Source: Halobellus sp. LT62
GTDB taxonomy: Archaea; Halobacteriota; Halobacteria; Halobacteriales; Haloferacaceae
Length of the DNA stretch: 64,000 nt
NCBI RefSeq assembly: GCF_037031285.1
Contig: NZ_JAYEZO010000001.1
Coordinates: forward strand, 744,001 to 808,000
Reading direction: 5' to 3'
How positions within the stretch are numbered: position 1 is the first letter of the stretch; the number at the start of each line of letters is the position of its first letter. The position numbers and the translations under genes were made by a program. Of this stretch, positions 34,097-42,752 are shown in pieces. The notes under the pieces are model-generated. The model had not been told where the DNA came from. It worked only from the letters and a program-made list of their open reading frames with translations, and searched no databases.

Positions 34097-35140
34097 TTAC
34101 TCCCGCAGAACCGAGATATCGAAGACGGGTTTGCAGGTCTCGCCGGCGAGGAACGCCTCGAACGCCGCTTCCGGGTCGAGGAGGCTGAACCGGTCGTCGA
34201 GGAACGTTTCGTGATCCAGATCGCCGCTCGCCATCAGTCGGAAGGCGTTGTGGAAATCCCGATACAGCGCGCTGTAGGAGCACTGGAGGTCGACTTCGGC
34301 GCGGACGAGCGGGGTGTAGTCGAGCGACGCTTCTCCGGGCTGACCGACCAACACGATCTGACCGCCCTTTCGGACCTCCTCGGCCGCCATCGAGAGACCC
34401 GAGGGATGGCCGGTCGTATCGAAGACGACGTCGAAGCCGATGCCGTCGGTGTGTTCCTCGCGATAGGCTTCGAGATCGGTCTCCTCGATGTTGAGCGCGG
34501 TAAATCCGAGTTTCTCAGCGAGCGGCAGTCGATATGCGGTGTCCGGTCCGATCCCCGCGACGGTGACTGTAGCACCCTGCGCGTCGGCCACCTGTGCGGT
34601 GAGGAGGCCGATCGGACCCGGACCGGCGACGAGCACGTTGTCGCCGGCTCCGACCCGTGAGTTCTCGATCACGGCGCGTGTACAGACGGCGGTCGGTTCT
34701 GCGAGCGCCGCGTGACGGGGATCGACGTCATCGGGGACGGACTGCAACGAGTCGGCGGGAGCGGCGATGTACCCCGCGTACGCGCCGTCGTGATCGATGC
34801 CGGTCAACTCGATGTTTTCGCAGATGTTCTCCATCCCGCTCTGGCACTGATAACACTCGCCGCAGTTCCGGATCGGTCGCTCGACGACGCGATCGCCGGG
34901 CGAAAACCGCGTGACGTCGTCGCCGGTTTCGACGACGCGGCCCGTGTACTCGTGGCCGATGATGGTCGGCGGATCCATCCGCTCGAACGCCGGTTTAAAC
35001 TGGTAGATCCCGGCGTCGCTGCCGCAGAGGCCCGCATAATCTACTTCGATCAGCGCTTCGTCCGATGCAGGAGCCGGTCGGTCGACGTCGACGAGCTCCA
35101 TACTCCCGGACTCGCGCTTCGTCTTTGCTAGTCCGCGCAT
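34097..35140 (-). CDS. Zinc-dependent alcohol/polyol dehydrogenase (MDR family)
   Basis: The 347-residue enzyme has GLCGSDAGIYQF (catalytic Cys), GHEYTGRVVETGDDV (zinc-binding Glu region), four structural-zinc cysteines in CGECYQCQSGMENIC, and the Rossmann segment VLVAGPGPIGLLTAQVADAQGA. It belongs with sorbitol, threonine and galactonate-type dehydrogenases that oxidise a secondary alcohol with NAD(P). In this cluster it could oxidise the imported sugar acid or a derived alcohol. ATTATAATC about 27 nt upstream fixes ATG 35140 as the start. Confidence 0.88.
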   Translation of the reverse strand: MRGLAKTKRESGSMELVDVDRPAPASDEALIEVDYAGLCGSDAGIYQFKPAFERMDPPTIIGHEYTGRVVETGDDVTRFSPGDRVVERPIRNCGECYQCQSGMENICENIELTGIDHDGAYAGYIAAPADSLQSVPDDVDPRHAALAEPTAVCTRAVIENSRVGAGDNVLVAGPGPIGLLTAQVADAQGATVTVAGIGPDTAYRLPLAEKLGFTALNIEETDLEAYREEHTDGIGFDVVFDTTGHPSGLSMAAEEVRKGGQIVLVGQPGEASLDYTPLVRAEVDLQCSYSALYRDFHNAFRLMASGDLDHETFLDDRFSLLDPEAAFEAFLAGETCKPVFDISVLRE

Positions 35141-35191
35141 ACGGATGGGTGGCAACTCTCGTATTATAATCTTTTGGAAAACGTGATCCCG

Positions 35192-35701
35192 TTACGGTCG
35201 CTCGGCCGTCGCGAGTCCCGCGGCGTGCATTTGCTCGTGGCTGTGCGAGTAGATCTCGATCAGATTCCCGAACGGATCGCGACAGTACGTGAGTCGGTAT
35301 TTCTCGGAGTCCTCGTAGAGTCGCCAGACCTCGGCGTAGTGATCGCCCCCGGCGCGGTCGATCCGCTCAGCCAAGCCGGCAACGTCGGGGTCGACAACGC
35401 CGACGTGAAAGAGTCCCGGTCGTTTGGGATCGACCTGTTCGGACGGTTCTGCGGGCTCGAACTCGAAGAGTTCGACAGCAACGCCGTTGCTGGTGATTAG
35501 GTGTGCAACCGTCATCGAATCGAATTCACCGAGGAGATCCGTGGCGCGCTTCGCGGCGTAGCCGTCGCCTCTGGTCGCTGTGCGCGGACCTTTGAGCCGC
35601 CGCCAACCCAGAACGTCTTCGTACCACTCGAGAGCCGCCTCGATATCTGGGACCGTGAGGCCGACGTGTGCAAACTGCCGTGGATAGTGGGACTCGTCCA
35701 T
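35192..35701 (-). CDS. VOC-family (glyoxalase/dioxygenase fold) protein
   Basis: The 169-residue protein has two beta-alpha-beta-beta-beta modules: FAHVGLTVPDIEAALEWYEDVLGWRRL with a metal-type His, and LFHVGVVDPDVAGLAERI with another, ending YCRDPFGNLIEIYSHS with the usual Glu ligand. Family members act as glyoxalase I, epimerases or ring-cleaving dioxygenases. The reaction here is open. ATG 35701 is the first start consistent with the fold. It shares strand with the alcohol dehydrogenase 51 bp downstream and may be cotranscribed with it. Confidence 0.8.
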   Translation of the reverse strand: MDESHYPRQFAHVGLTVPDIEAALEWYEDVLGWRRLKGPRTATRGDGYAAKRATDLLGEFDSMTVAHLITSNGVAVELFEFEPAEPSEQVDPKRPGLFHVGVVDPDVAGLAERIDRAGGDHYAEVWRLYEDSEKYRLTYCRDPFGNLIEIYSHSHEQMHAAGLATAERP

Positions 35702-35846
35702 ACCACGGTCTCGACTGAGTCGGTCTTGAGTGTTCGGGTGCACTGGAGACGCTGGTGCCGTGCGAATTCGGTGGTGTGTGCTGGTCGAAAAGGCTCCTAA
35801 AGGCGTTTGCAAAGGGTTTATGATAGTTGGTGATTTTTACCCGAAT

Positions 35847-36326
35847 ATGGGATCGGACTGGTTTGACAGAGTCACCGTCGGGATTGGTGTTATTATGCTG
35901 AATATTATGTTGGTGGTGGGCCTCCTCCAAGTAGTCAGTCGGTACGTCGACCTCCCCGCATCGCTTCCGTGGACGTACGAAGTCGCCAGAACCACGCTCG
36001 CGCTGATGACGATCATCGGACTGCCGTATCTGTTCAAGAACGATTCGGACATCTCGTTTCTCCCCGTTCTCCAACGAATTACGACGCGCACTGACCAGCT
36101 GCTCCTCGCCAGAAACGTGCTGATGGCGTTCCTCTCTGTACTCCTCGTCTGGTCCGCGTACGTCGCGGCCCAAACAGCGGGAGATACCGGCCTGCCACTG
36201 ATCAGTTGGTTCAAAGTCGGCTGGGGCTACCTGCTCTTCGGCGCGTCCTCGGCGGTCCTCTTCGTCGTCGTGGTGAACGATACGAGAGAGCGAGTGGGTG
36301 ACATTCTCGGAGGGAACAATGTCTGA
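35847..36326 (+). CDS. dctQ: TRAP transporter small permease (DctQ)
   Basis: The 159-residue membrane protein has four helices (VIMLNIMLVVGLLQVVSRYV, LALMTIIGLPYLF, LLARNVLMAFLSVLLVWSAYVAA, WGYLLFGASSAVLFVVVV), the normal DctQ layout, with WTYEVARTTL matching the conserved WxEE-like region loosely. It forms the membrane unit of a sodium-driven uptake system with DctM. GGGTTTATGATAG about 27 nt before ATG 35847 supports this start. Its last codons overlap dctM by 8 nt. Confidence 0.88.
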   Translation: MGSDWFDRVTVGIGVIMLNIMLVVGLLQVVSRYVDLPASLPWTYEVARTTLALMTIIGLPYLFKNDSDISFLPVLQRITTRTDQLLLARNVLMAFLSVLLVWSAYVAAQTAGDTGLPLISWFKVGWGYLLFGASSAVLFVVVVNDTRERVGDILGGNNV

Positions 36327-37617
36327 AGTACTTCTCGTCGCGTTCATCGGACTCCTGATGGCACTGTATGGGATCGGCGTCCCCGCCGCGTACTCGCTCG
36401 GGCTGACAGTCATCTTCATTATGTTGCTGCCGATCGGCCCCGAGTTGAACTTCATCGTCATCACCCAGCGGTTCTGGGCGGGGATGAACTCGTGGGTGCT
36501 GCTCGCCGTCCCGTTCTTCCTGATGGCGGGACGGATCATGAACATCACTGGAATCACCGACGATATGTTCAATTTCGCGACGGAACTCGTCGGGCCGATC
36601 CGCGGCGGGTTGGCGCAGGTGAATGTCGTCGTGAGTCTGATATTCTCCGGAATGAGCGGCTCCGCGGTGGCGGACGCCGCGGGCATCGGGAGTGTCGAGT
36701 ACGAGGCGATGACGAACAACGGATACGAGGGCGACGATGCCGTGGGTATCACCGGAGCCTCCTCGATAATCGGGCCGATCATCCCTCCCAGCATTCCGAT
36801 CGTCGTGTACGCGGTCTTAGCGCAGGAGTCGATCGGGACGCTGTTCATCGCCGGTGTCGTCCCCGGTCTGCTGATGGCGCTCGCGATGGCCGGAACCGTG
36901 TATTACCTGGCCCGCAAAGGCGACTGGCCGACCGAGGGGTCGTATGACTTCCCGCAACTGTTCGAGTCGTTCATCAAGGCTGTTCCGGGGCTGATGGCTC
37001 CGCTCATCATCATCGGTGGCATCCTCGCGGGCGTGTTCACCGCCACCGAGGCCGCACTCGTCGCCGTGGTGTACGCGATCTTCTTGGGCTTCTTCTACTA
37101 CCGTTCGATCACGCTGTCGGACCTCTACCACGTAAGCAAAGAGACGTTCGAGGACACAGTCAGCATCGTCGTTATCTTCGGATTCGCGAACCTCTACGCC
37201 TACTGGCTAACGCTCGCCGGAATTCCGGATATGATCGGTAGCATCGTCACCGGACTCGGGGCCAGCACCGTCGTCACGATGTTGATCTTGGCGTTCGTCC
37301 TCTTGGTCCTCGGGACGTTTATGGAGGGGATGGCGGTGCTCCTCATTATGGTCCCGATGTTGGTCCCGCTGTATCCCGAGCTCGGCATCGACCCGATCCA
37401 CTTCGGCATCGTGATGGTGGTGACGTTGATGTACGGGCTGATCACGCCCCCGTTCGGACTCATCCTCTTCGTTCTCGAACGGGTAACGGACGAATCGCTC
37501 GATAAAATAATGCGTGCCGTGCTGCCGTATTACTTCCCGCTGGCAGTCGTCATACTGCTACTCATCGTCTTCCCCGAACTGTCTCTCGCACTCCCCCGCA
37601 CGTTCGGTCTGCTCTGA
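36319..37617 (+). CDS. dctM: TRAP transporter large permease (DctM)
   Basis: The 432-residue protein has about 12 membrane helices of the DctM family, with FSGMSGSAVADAAGIGSVEYEAM and ASSIIGPIIPPSIPIVVYAVL as signature loops and a second mirrored GLITPPFGLILFVLERVT. It moves the substrate delivered by DctP with sodium ions. A GGAGGG Shine-Dalgarno-like sequence (36308-36313) precedes ATG 36319, useful because this start lies inside dctQ and cannot be leaderless. The matching binding protein gene is 1.7 kb further on, on the other strand. Confidence 0.94.
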   Translation: MSEVLLVAFIGLLMALYGIGVPAAYSLGLTVIFIMLLPIGPELNFIVITQRFWAGMNSWVLLAVPFFLMAGRIMNITGITDDMFNFATELVGPIRGGLAQVNVVVSLIFSGMSGSAVADAAGIGSVEYEAMTNNGYEGDDAVGITGASSIIGPIIPPSIPIVVYAVLAQESIGTLFIAGVVPGLLMALAMAGTVYYLARKGDWPTEGSYDFPQLFESFIKAVPGLMAPLIIIGGILAGVFTATEAALVAVVYAIFLGFFYYRSITLSDLYHVSKETFEDTVSIVVIFGFANLYAYWLTLAGIPDMIGSIVTGLGASTVVTMLILAFVLLVLGTFMEGMAVLLIMVPMLVPLYPELGIDPIHFGIVMVVTLMYGLITPPFGLILFVLERVTDESLDKIMRAVLPYYFPLAVVILLLIVFPELSLALPRTFGLL

Positions 37618-37641
37618 GGGCGCAGTCGTTTTCGCTCGGGA

Positions 37642-38601
37642 TTAGATAACGAGTCCGGACTTCAGTAGCGTGACCGCGACCGTCACCACCGGAATCGAGA
37701 CGAGCGTCGTCACGAACACGTTCGCCGAGACGAACTCCGGATGCGTCACGCCTCGGACCGTCTGTTCGCTGGCGAACTCGACGACGAAGATAATCGGGGC
37801 CACTGCCACCGGCATCGCCGTCAATAGGACGAACACCTGCGCGACGTCGCTGTTTTGAAACCCGAGTGCGAGCGCGACAGCGATGCCGACGAGCGGCGAG
37901 ACGAGAAACCGAAAGATCGTCGGCGTGATCGTCATCGAGAGGGCACCGCCGTACTCGGTCTCCGACAGTTGGATACCCAAGATGAGTAACATCACCGGAA
38001 TCGACGATTCACCGACGAGTCCCAGCGTCCCCATCAACGCCGAATCGGCCGACGGCACGACACCGGCGGCGCGGGCGACGACGGCGACGACGACGGCGTA
38101 CACGAGGGGGTACCGAAAGACCCGCTTGAGGTTGCCGTAGCCCGACTGCTGATCGGACCGCAGGGCGATCAAGAGCCCGATGGTGAACACCAACGCGCCG
38201 TGGACCGCGGCGAAGAGCACCGCCGTCTGCCGACCGATGTCGCCGTACGCGAAGTCCGCCAACGGGATTCCCAGCGCGCCCGTGTTCCCGAAGACGGCAA
38301 CCAGAACGAAGGTGTTCTGGACCGGTCCGGTCTTTCCGGTGAGACATCCGAACAGACGCGCCACGACGAGAAGACACAGGACGAATCCGAGCACGCCGAG
38401 CGTCACTTTCACCAGTGCGTCCGTGCCGAGTTCGGTGAGTGTGATACTGTGGATGATGAGTGCGGGCGTCAACACGAACAACGAGAGGGTGTTGAGCGGC
38501 CCCGGATCGATTTCCTGAAATCGGTTCAACAGAGAGCCTGCTCCCAAGATCAGAAAGATCGGAAGGATAGAGGACGTGATAATCGACAGCGTAGATTCCA
38601 T
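37642..38601 (-). CDS. AEC-family (auxin efflux carrier-like) permease
   Basis: A 319-residue protein with about ten hydrophobic helices in the AEC arrangement (SSILPIFLILGAGSLLNRF, TPALIIHSITLTEL, VFGNTGALGIPLADFAYG, SSIPVMLLILGIQL). Bacterial relatives move malonate, malate or other carboxylates. It interrupts the TRAP genes and may export an overflow product or be a second importer for a related acid. CTTTTACAAC about 27 nt upstream of the ATG indicates a leaderless mRNA. Confidence 0.87.
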   Translation of the reverse strand: MESTLSIITSSILPIFLILGAGSLLNRFQEIDPGPLNTLSLFVLTPALIIHSITLTELGTDALVKVTLGVLGFVLCLLVVARLFGCLTGKTGPVQNTFVLVAVFGNTGALGIPLADFAYGDIGRQTAVLFAAVHGALVFTIGLLIALRSDQQSGYGNLKRVFRYPLVYAVVVAVVARAAGVVPSADSALMGTLGLVGESSIPVMLLILGIQLSETEYGGALSMTITPTIFRFLVSPLVGIAVALALGFQNSDVAQVFVLLTAMPVAVAPIIFVVEFASEQTVRGVTHPEFVSANVFVTTLVSIPVVTVAVTLLKSGLVI

Positions 38602-38757
38602 CGTGATCGGGAATCATCTACGAGTTGTAAAAGCGTTACCGTTAGCGTATCTTTCGGATCGAGGCAGTTAGGCGACCGCGGGCGGGAGAACCCCATCTAA
38701 CCCTACTGTCGCGGTCGCCAGTAAAATTATATGAATGATGAGGTTCTACGGTGGCGT

Positions 38758-39201
38758 ATGGTTATCGTGGCTGCAGTCGACCGTTCCGATCAAGCGAGCG
38801 CTGTACTCGAAGAAGCCGACGTTCTCGCACAGCAGTTCGACGACGTCGTGCACGTGCTGCACGTGATGAAGCGGTCGGAAGCGATACAGGCCGAAGAAGA
38901 TAGCGTGGGTCACGGTGACGACGGCATTCCGGTTTCGAAGCTGCGAGACAGAGCGGCACAGATTGCATCGGCGCTCGTCGACGACCATCAGTTCGGAGCC
39001 GAGGCGAAAGCCGTCGGCCGTGTTGGCGATCCCGCGGCCGAGATCGTCGATTACGCGGAAGCACAAGATGCGCGGTACGTCGTCGTGAGTCCGCAACAGC
39101 GCAGCCAAACCGGGAAGATTCTCTTCGGAAGCGTCGCCCAGTCGGTTCTTTTGAACGCGCACTGCCCGGTCGTTTCGCTGCGCGCAACGTCTCTCGAGTA
39201 G
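38758..39201 (+). CDS. Universal stress protein (UspA family)
   Basis: A 147-residue Usp domain: MVIVAAVDRSDQASAVLEEADVLA at the N-terminus and VSPQQRSQTGKILFGSVAQSVLLNAHCPVVSL at the C-terminus. The ATP motif G-X2-G-X9-G-S is imperfect (QQRSQTGKILFGSVAQS), so nucleotide binding may be weak. TRAP transporter loci often include a Usp gene (TeaD-type), which fits its place between dctQM and dctP. AAAATTATATG about 29 nt upstream marks ATG 38758 rather than 38731. Confidence 0.85.
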   Translation: MVIVAAVDRSDQASAVLEEADVLAQQFDDVVHVLHVMKRSEAIQAEEDSVGHGDDGIPVSKLRDRAAQIASALVDDHQFGAEAKAVGRVGDPAAEIVDYAEAQDARYVVVSPQQRSQTGKILFGSVAQSVLLNAHCPVVSLRATSLE

Positions 39202-39330
39202 TAACGAGCGCCGTTCGACTCAAAAGAGAGTCAGCGGAGAAGGCGAAACGAGAGCTCCGGGTTCAGGTGGAACACCCGGATCTGGCCGGTGGATCGAACG
39301 AAGGGATTCCTCGCAGACAGGCCCGCGTCT

Positions 39331-40431
39331 CTACGCGAGGTCTTGGATGTCGGCGATGTTGACCGCCCAGTTGGTCTCGGAGAGTTCTTCGAGCGCGGGC
39401 TGACCGGCTTCGACGAACGCGTCACGGTCGACTTCCTCGGCGGTGACGACGGTCGTGCCCTCCTCGCGGGCCTGCTCGTACAGCGACTCCTCCTCGGTCT
39501 TGATGTCCTCGGTCATCGACTGGACCGCCTCATTCGCGGTCGTCGTGATGAGGTCGCGGTCCTCGTCGCTGAGCCCTTGGAAGAACTCGTCGTTGTAGAG
39601 GAAGTGCTTGGTGTCCAGCAGGTGGTTGGTGACACTGAAATGCGACTGCACCTCGTAGAGGCTCACCGACAGGAACTGCGAGATCGGGCCCTCGGAGGCG
39701 TCGACGACACCGGTCTGCAGCGCCGAGTACAGTTCGTCGTAGGCCACAGGCGTCACGTCAGCGCCGATCTCGTCCCAGACTGCGGTCCACGTCTCGTACT
39801 GCGGGAGACGAAGTTTGAGCCCCTGCACGTCTTCGGGAGAGGTGACCGGCGTGTTGCTGGTGAAACAGCGGTTGCCGACGTAGAAGGCCGGACCCAGTCG
39901 AATGCCGTTGTCCAGCAGGATGCCGTTGAGCCCGTCTTCGGGCATCAGGAACTCCTGATTCACCGCGCGGTAGTGTTCCATATCCTCGATGACGAACGGG
40001 TCGCCCGCGAACGAGTACTCGGAAGCGAACCGCTGGGACAGTGCCGTCGGGCTCTCGTTGAGGACGTCGACGGTTCCGGCCTCCAGCGCGTCGAGGTTGT
40101 CCTCGGTCCCCCCGAGCGTCGCCGCTTGGAGATCCACGGTGATCCGGCCGTCCGTCTCCTCCTCGATGGCGTCGATGAAGTATTCCTGTGCCGTCTGCAC
40201 GGAGATGTTCTCCGGCGGCTGAGTCGTCGCGAAAGTGAGCTCGAACTCCTCTGCGTCACTTCCGCTACTCGTGGTCGCACCTCCACTGTCACCGTTGCTA
40301 TCGCCACTGCTGTCTCCGCTGCCGTCGCCGTTGTCCCCCATACAACCGGCGAGGCCCATTCCGACACCGAGGGCGATACCGCCGCTTTTCAGTACACTTC
40401 GACGTGACGTTGGCTTGTGCTTACGAGCCAT
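39331..40431 (-). CDS. dctP: TRAP transporter substrate-binding lipoprotein (DctP)
   Basis: The 366-residue precursor has twin arginines (SRRSVLKSGG) and a lipobox GLAGC with Cys30, so it is a Tat-exported lipoprotein tethered outside the cell. A Gly/Asp/Ser-rich linker leads to the DctP fold (FELTFATTQPPENISVQTAQ, GRITVDLQAATLGGTEDNLDALEAGTVDVL). The conserved Arg that salt-bridges a substrate carboxylate is visible as Arg208 in GLKLRLP, so the ligand is probably an organic or sugar acid. It is separated from dctQM by two genes and read the opposite way, an unusual layout. Confidence 0.93.
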   Translation of the reverse strand: MARKHKPTSRRSVLKSGGIALGVGMGLAGCMGDNGDGSGDSSGDSNGDSGGATTSSGSDAEEFELTFATTQPPENISVQTAQEYFIDAIEEETDGRITVDLQAATLGGTEDNLDALEAGTVDVLNESPTALSQRFASEYSFAGDPFVIEDMEHYRAVNQEFLMPEDGLNGILLDNGIRLGPAFYVGNRCFTSNTPVTSPEDVQGLKLRLPQYETWTAVWDEIGADVTPVAYDELYSALQTGVVDASEGPISQFLSVSLYEVQSHFSVTNHLLDTKHFLYNDEFFQGLSDEDRDLITTTANEAVQSMTEDIKTEEESLYEQAREEGTTVVTAEEVDRDAFVEAGQPALEELSETNWAVNIADIQDLA

Positions 40432-40571
40432 ACTTGCACGAATCTGACTAATTAGTAATAAAGATTGTGTTGTATTAGCAAGGTTCTGCGCGCGTAGTAC
40501 GTACTATACATAACCTACAGCCGGATCGAACCGGAACGTATAACCTACCCCAGCGAAGTGTTCACCAGCGT

Positions 40572-41330
40572 ATGTTAGTCGAGGGAAAGGTAGCAGTCAT
40601 CACCGGTGGAGCCTCGGGTATCGGCGAAGCGACGGCGAAGACTTACGCCGAGCACGGGGCCAGCGTCGTCGTCGCTGATATCGACGAAAACGGCGGCAAA
40701 GAAACCGTAGACGACATCGTCGAAGGCGGTGGCGAGGCGACGTTCGTCCGGACGGACGTGTCCGATGAGAACGATGTCAAACGGACGATCGAACTCGCCG
40801 TCGAGGGGTACGGCGGACTCGATGTCCTGTTCAACAACGCGGGTACCGAGGGTGCGCTCGCCGATTTCGCAGAGTACGAGACCGCGGATTTCGAGCACGT
40901 CGTCGACGTCAACCTCCGGGGGACCTTCTACGGAATGAAGTACGGCATCCAAGCGATGCTGGCCGACGGCGGCGGTTCGATCATCAGCACTTCGTCGGTC
41001 GCCAGTGCCACCGGCATAATGGGTCGCGCGGGATACAGCGCTTCAAAGGCGGGCATCAACGGGATGACTCGGGCCGCGGCGATGGAGTACGCCGAGGAGG
41101 GGATCCGAGTGAACGCGATTCTCCCGGGCATTGTCGCCACCGCGATGCAGGACCGCGTGGCCGTCCAGCGACCGGACACGACCGACCGCTACGAGATCAC
41201 GGAGGCGATGCCCGGACGGGCGGCCCCCCGTGAGCTCGCGAACGCGGTGCTGTTCTTGGGCTCTGATCTCGCCTCGCGCATCACCGGTGTTGCGCTCCCG
41301 GTCGAGGGAGGGTTCCTCCTGCAACCGTAG
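40572..41330 (+). CDS. Short-chain dehydrogenase/reductase
   Basis: A 252-residue classical SDR: cofactor motif TGGASGIG near the N-terminus, VVADID with an acidic residue after beta-2 that favours NAD, NNAGTEG, catalytic Ser in STSSVASATG and YSASK. It ends GVALPVEGGFLLQP. In the island it could oxidise a hydroxyacid or reduce tartronate semialdehyde, but the substrate cannot be read from the sequence. GTATAACC lies about 30 nt upstream of ATG 40572. Confidence 0.9.
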   Translation: MLVEGKVAVITGGASGIGEATAKTYAEHGASVVVADIDENGGKETVDDIVEGGGEATFVRTDVSDENDVKRTIELAVEGYGGLDVLFNNAGTEGALADFAEYETADFEHVVDVNLRGTFYGMKYGIQAMLADGGGSIISTSSVASATGIMGRAGYSASKAGINGMTRAAAMEYAEEGIRVNAILPGIVATAMQDRVAVQRPDTTDRYEITEAMPGRAAPRELANAVLFLGSDLASRITGVALPVEGGFLLQP

Positions 41331-41396
41331 GCGGTGAAACCATAGCCCACGCGGACGCTTCGTGAGGCTTTATATCTCGCCGGGTGAGCAACCGCT

Positions 41397-42719
41397 ATGA
41401 TCGACCGGAACGCCACGCGGGACGCAGACCCGGCCCACGAGGTCGCCCTCGATGCCGTCGAAGCCGGTATCGGGGCCGCCCAGCCGCGCGCGGTCCTCGA
41501 ACGAGTCATCACGGTAGAGGGAGGGACCCTACGGATCGCCGAGGAGGCATACGACTTGGCCGCGTACGATGAAATCGTCGTTCTCGGGGGCGGTAACGCC
41601 GCCGGACAGGTCGCGACCTATCTCTCGGAACTGCTCGACGGTCGGCTTGACGGGGGAGTCGTCGTCACCGACGATCCGGAGCCAGCGGATCCGATAGAGG
41701 CGGTCGTCGGCACTCATCCCGTCCCGAGCGAGGCGAACGTCGACGGGACGCGGCGCGTGCTCGACCGAGCGCGCGCAAGCGACGAGAACACTCTCGCAGT
41801 CGTTGCCGTGACCGGCGGCGGGAGCGCGCTCTTGGCCGCCCCCGTCGAGGGCGTCTCGCTGGCGGACCTGCAATCGCTCACCGACGGACTGCTCCGCTCG
41901 GGCGCGCCGATCGACCGGATCAACGCCGTCCGAAAGCACGTCTCGGCGATAAAGGGCGGTCAGCTCGCGCGCGGACTCGCACCGGCGACGACCGTCGGCC
42001 TCGTCTTCAGCGACGTCAGCTCGGGAGACGTCTCGGTCGTTGCGAGCGGGCCGCTCTCGCCGGACCCGACGACCTATGCGGACGCACTCGGCGTCCTCGA
42101 AGAGTACGAGGTCGACGCTCCGGAGCCGGTCGTTCGGCACGTAGAACGCGGTGCGGCGGGCGGGTTCGACGACACGCCCAACGAGGACGACTCGGCCTTC
42201 GCGACTGTCTCGACGCACGTCGTCGCCGACAACTTCACGGCGCTCGGGGCCGCGCGAGAGGTGTGCGCCGACGCCGGTTTCGAGCCGCTCGTCCTCTCGT
42301 CGTCGGTGCGCGGAGAGGCCCGTGAGGCCGCGCTGACGCACGTCGCGATCGCCGAGGAGAGCGGTCGGACCGGCAATCCGGTCTCACCGCCCGCGGCGAT
42401 CCTCTCTGGCGGCGAGACGACGGTGACGATTCGAGGCGACGGAGAGGGCGGGCCGAATCAGGAATTCGCCCTCAGCGCGGCGATCGAGCTTCCCGAAGGG
42501 ACTGTGCTCTGTGCGGTCGATACCGACGGAATCGACGGGCCGACCGACGCAGCCGGCGCGCTGGTCGACTCGACGACCGTCGACGACCTCCAACTGGCGC
42601 GTGCGCGGTTGAACGACAACGATGTCTACGACTATCTAGACGAGCGCGATGCGCTCGTGTTCACCGGACAGACCGGCACCAACGTCAACGACCTGCGAGT
42701 CCTGCTCGTCACCGAGTGA
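41397..42719 (+). CDS. Glycerate 2-kinase (MOFRL/GckA family)
   Basis: The 440-residue enzyme phosphorylates D-glycerate to 2-phosphoglycerate, which enters lower glycolysis. Family features are GGGNAAGQVATYL, TGGGSALLAAPVEGVSL, RKHVSAIKGGQLA, LVFSDVSSGDVSVVASGPLSPDPTTY, and the MOFRL C-terminal part SGGETTVTIRGDGEGGPNQEFALSAAI and DTDGIDGPTDAAGALVD. CTTTATATC about 24 nt before ATG 41397 is its TATA box. With the adjacent hydroxyacid dehydrogenase it makes a route from hydroxypyruvate or tartronate semialdehyde to glycolysis. Confidence 0.94.
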   Translation: MIDRNATRDADPAHEVALDAVEAGIGAAQPRAVLERVITVEGGTLRIAEEAYDLAAYDEIVVLGGGNAAGQVATYLSELLDGRLDGGVVVTDDPEPADPIEAVVGTHPVPSEANVDGTRRVLDRARASDENTLAVVAVTGGGSALLAAPVEGVSLADLQSLTDGLLRSGAPIDRINAVRKHVSAIKGGQLARGLAPATTVGLVFSDVSSGDVSVVASGPLSPDPTTYADALGVLEEYEVDAPEPVVRHVERGAAGGFDDTPNEDDSAFATVSTHVVADNFTALGAAREVCADAGFEPLVLSSSVRGEAREAALTHVAIAEESGRTGNPVSPPAAILSGGETTVTIRGDGEGGPNQEFALSAAIELPEGTVLCAVDTDGIDGPTDAAGALVDSTTVDDLQLARARLNDNDVYDYLDERDALVFTGQTGTNVNDLRVLLVTE

Positions 42720-42752
42720 GTGCGCCCGCGACGGATTCCGATCTCTCTGCTC

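Noticed and set aside
39289-40407. 372-codon frame antisense to dctP
   Set aside because: The minus strand encodes a clear Tat lipoprotein binding protein; the plus frame is Arg/Val-rich without motifs.
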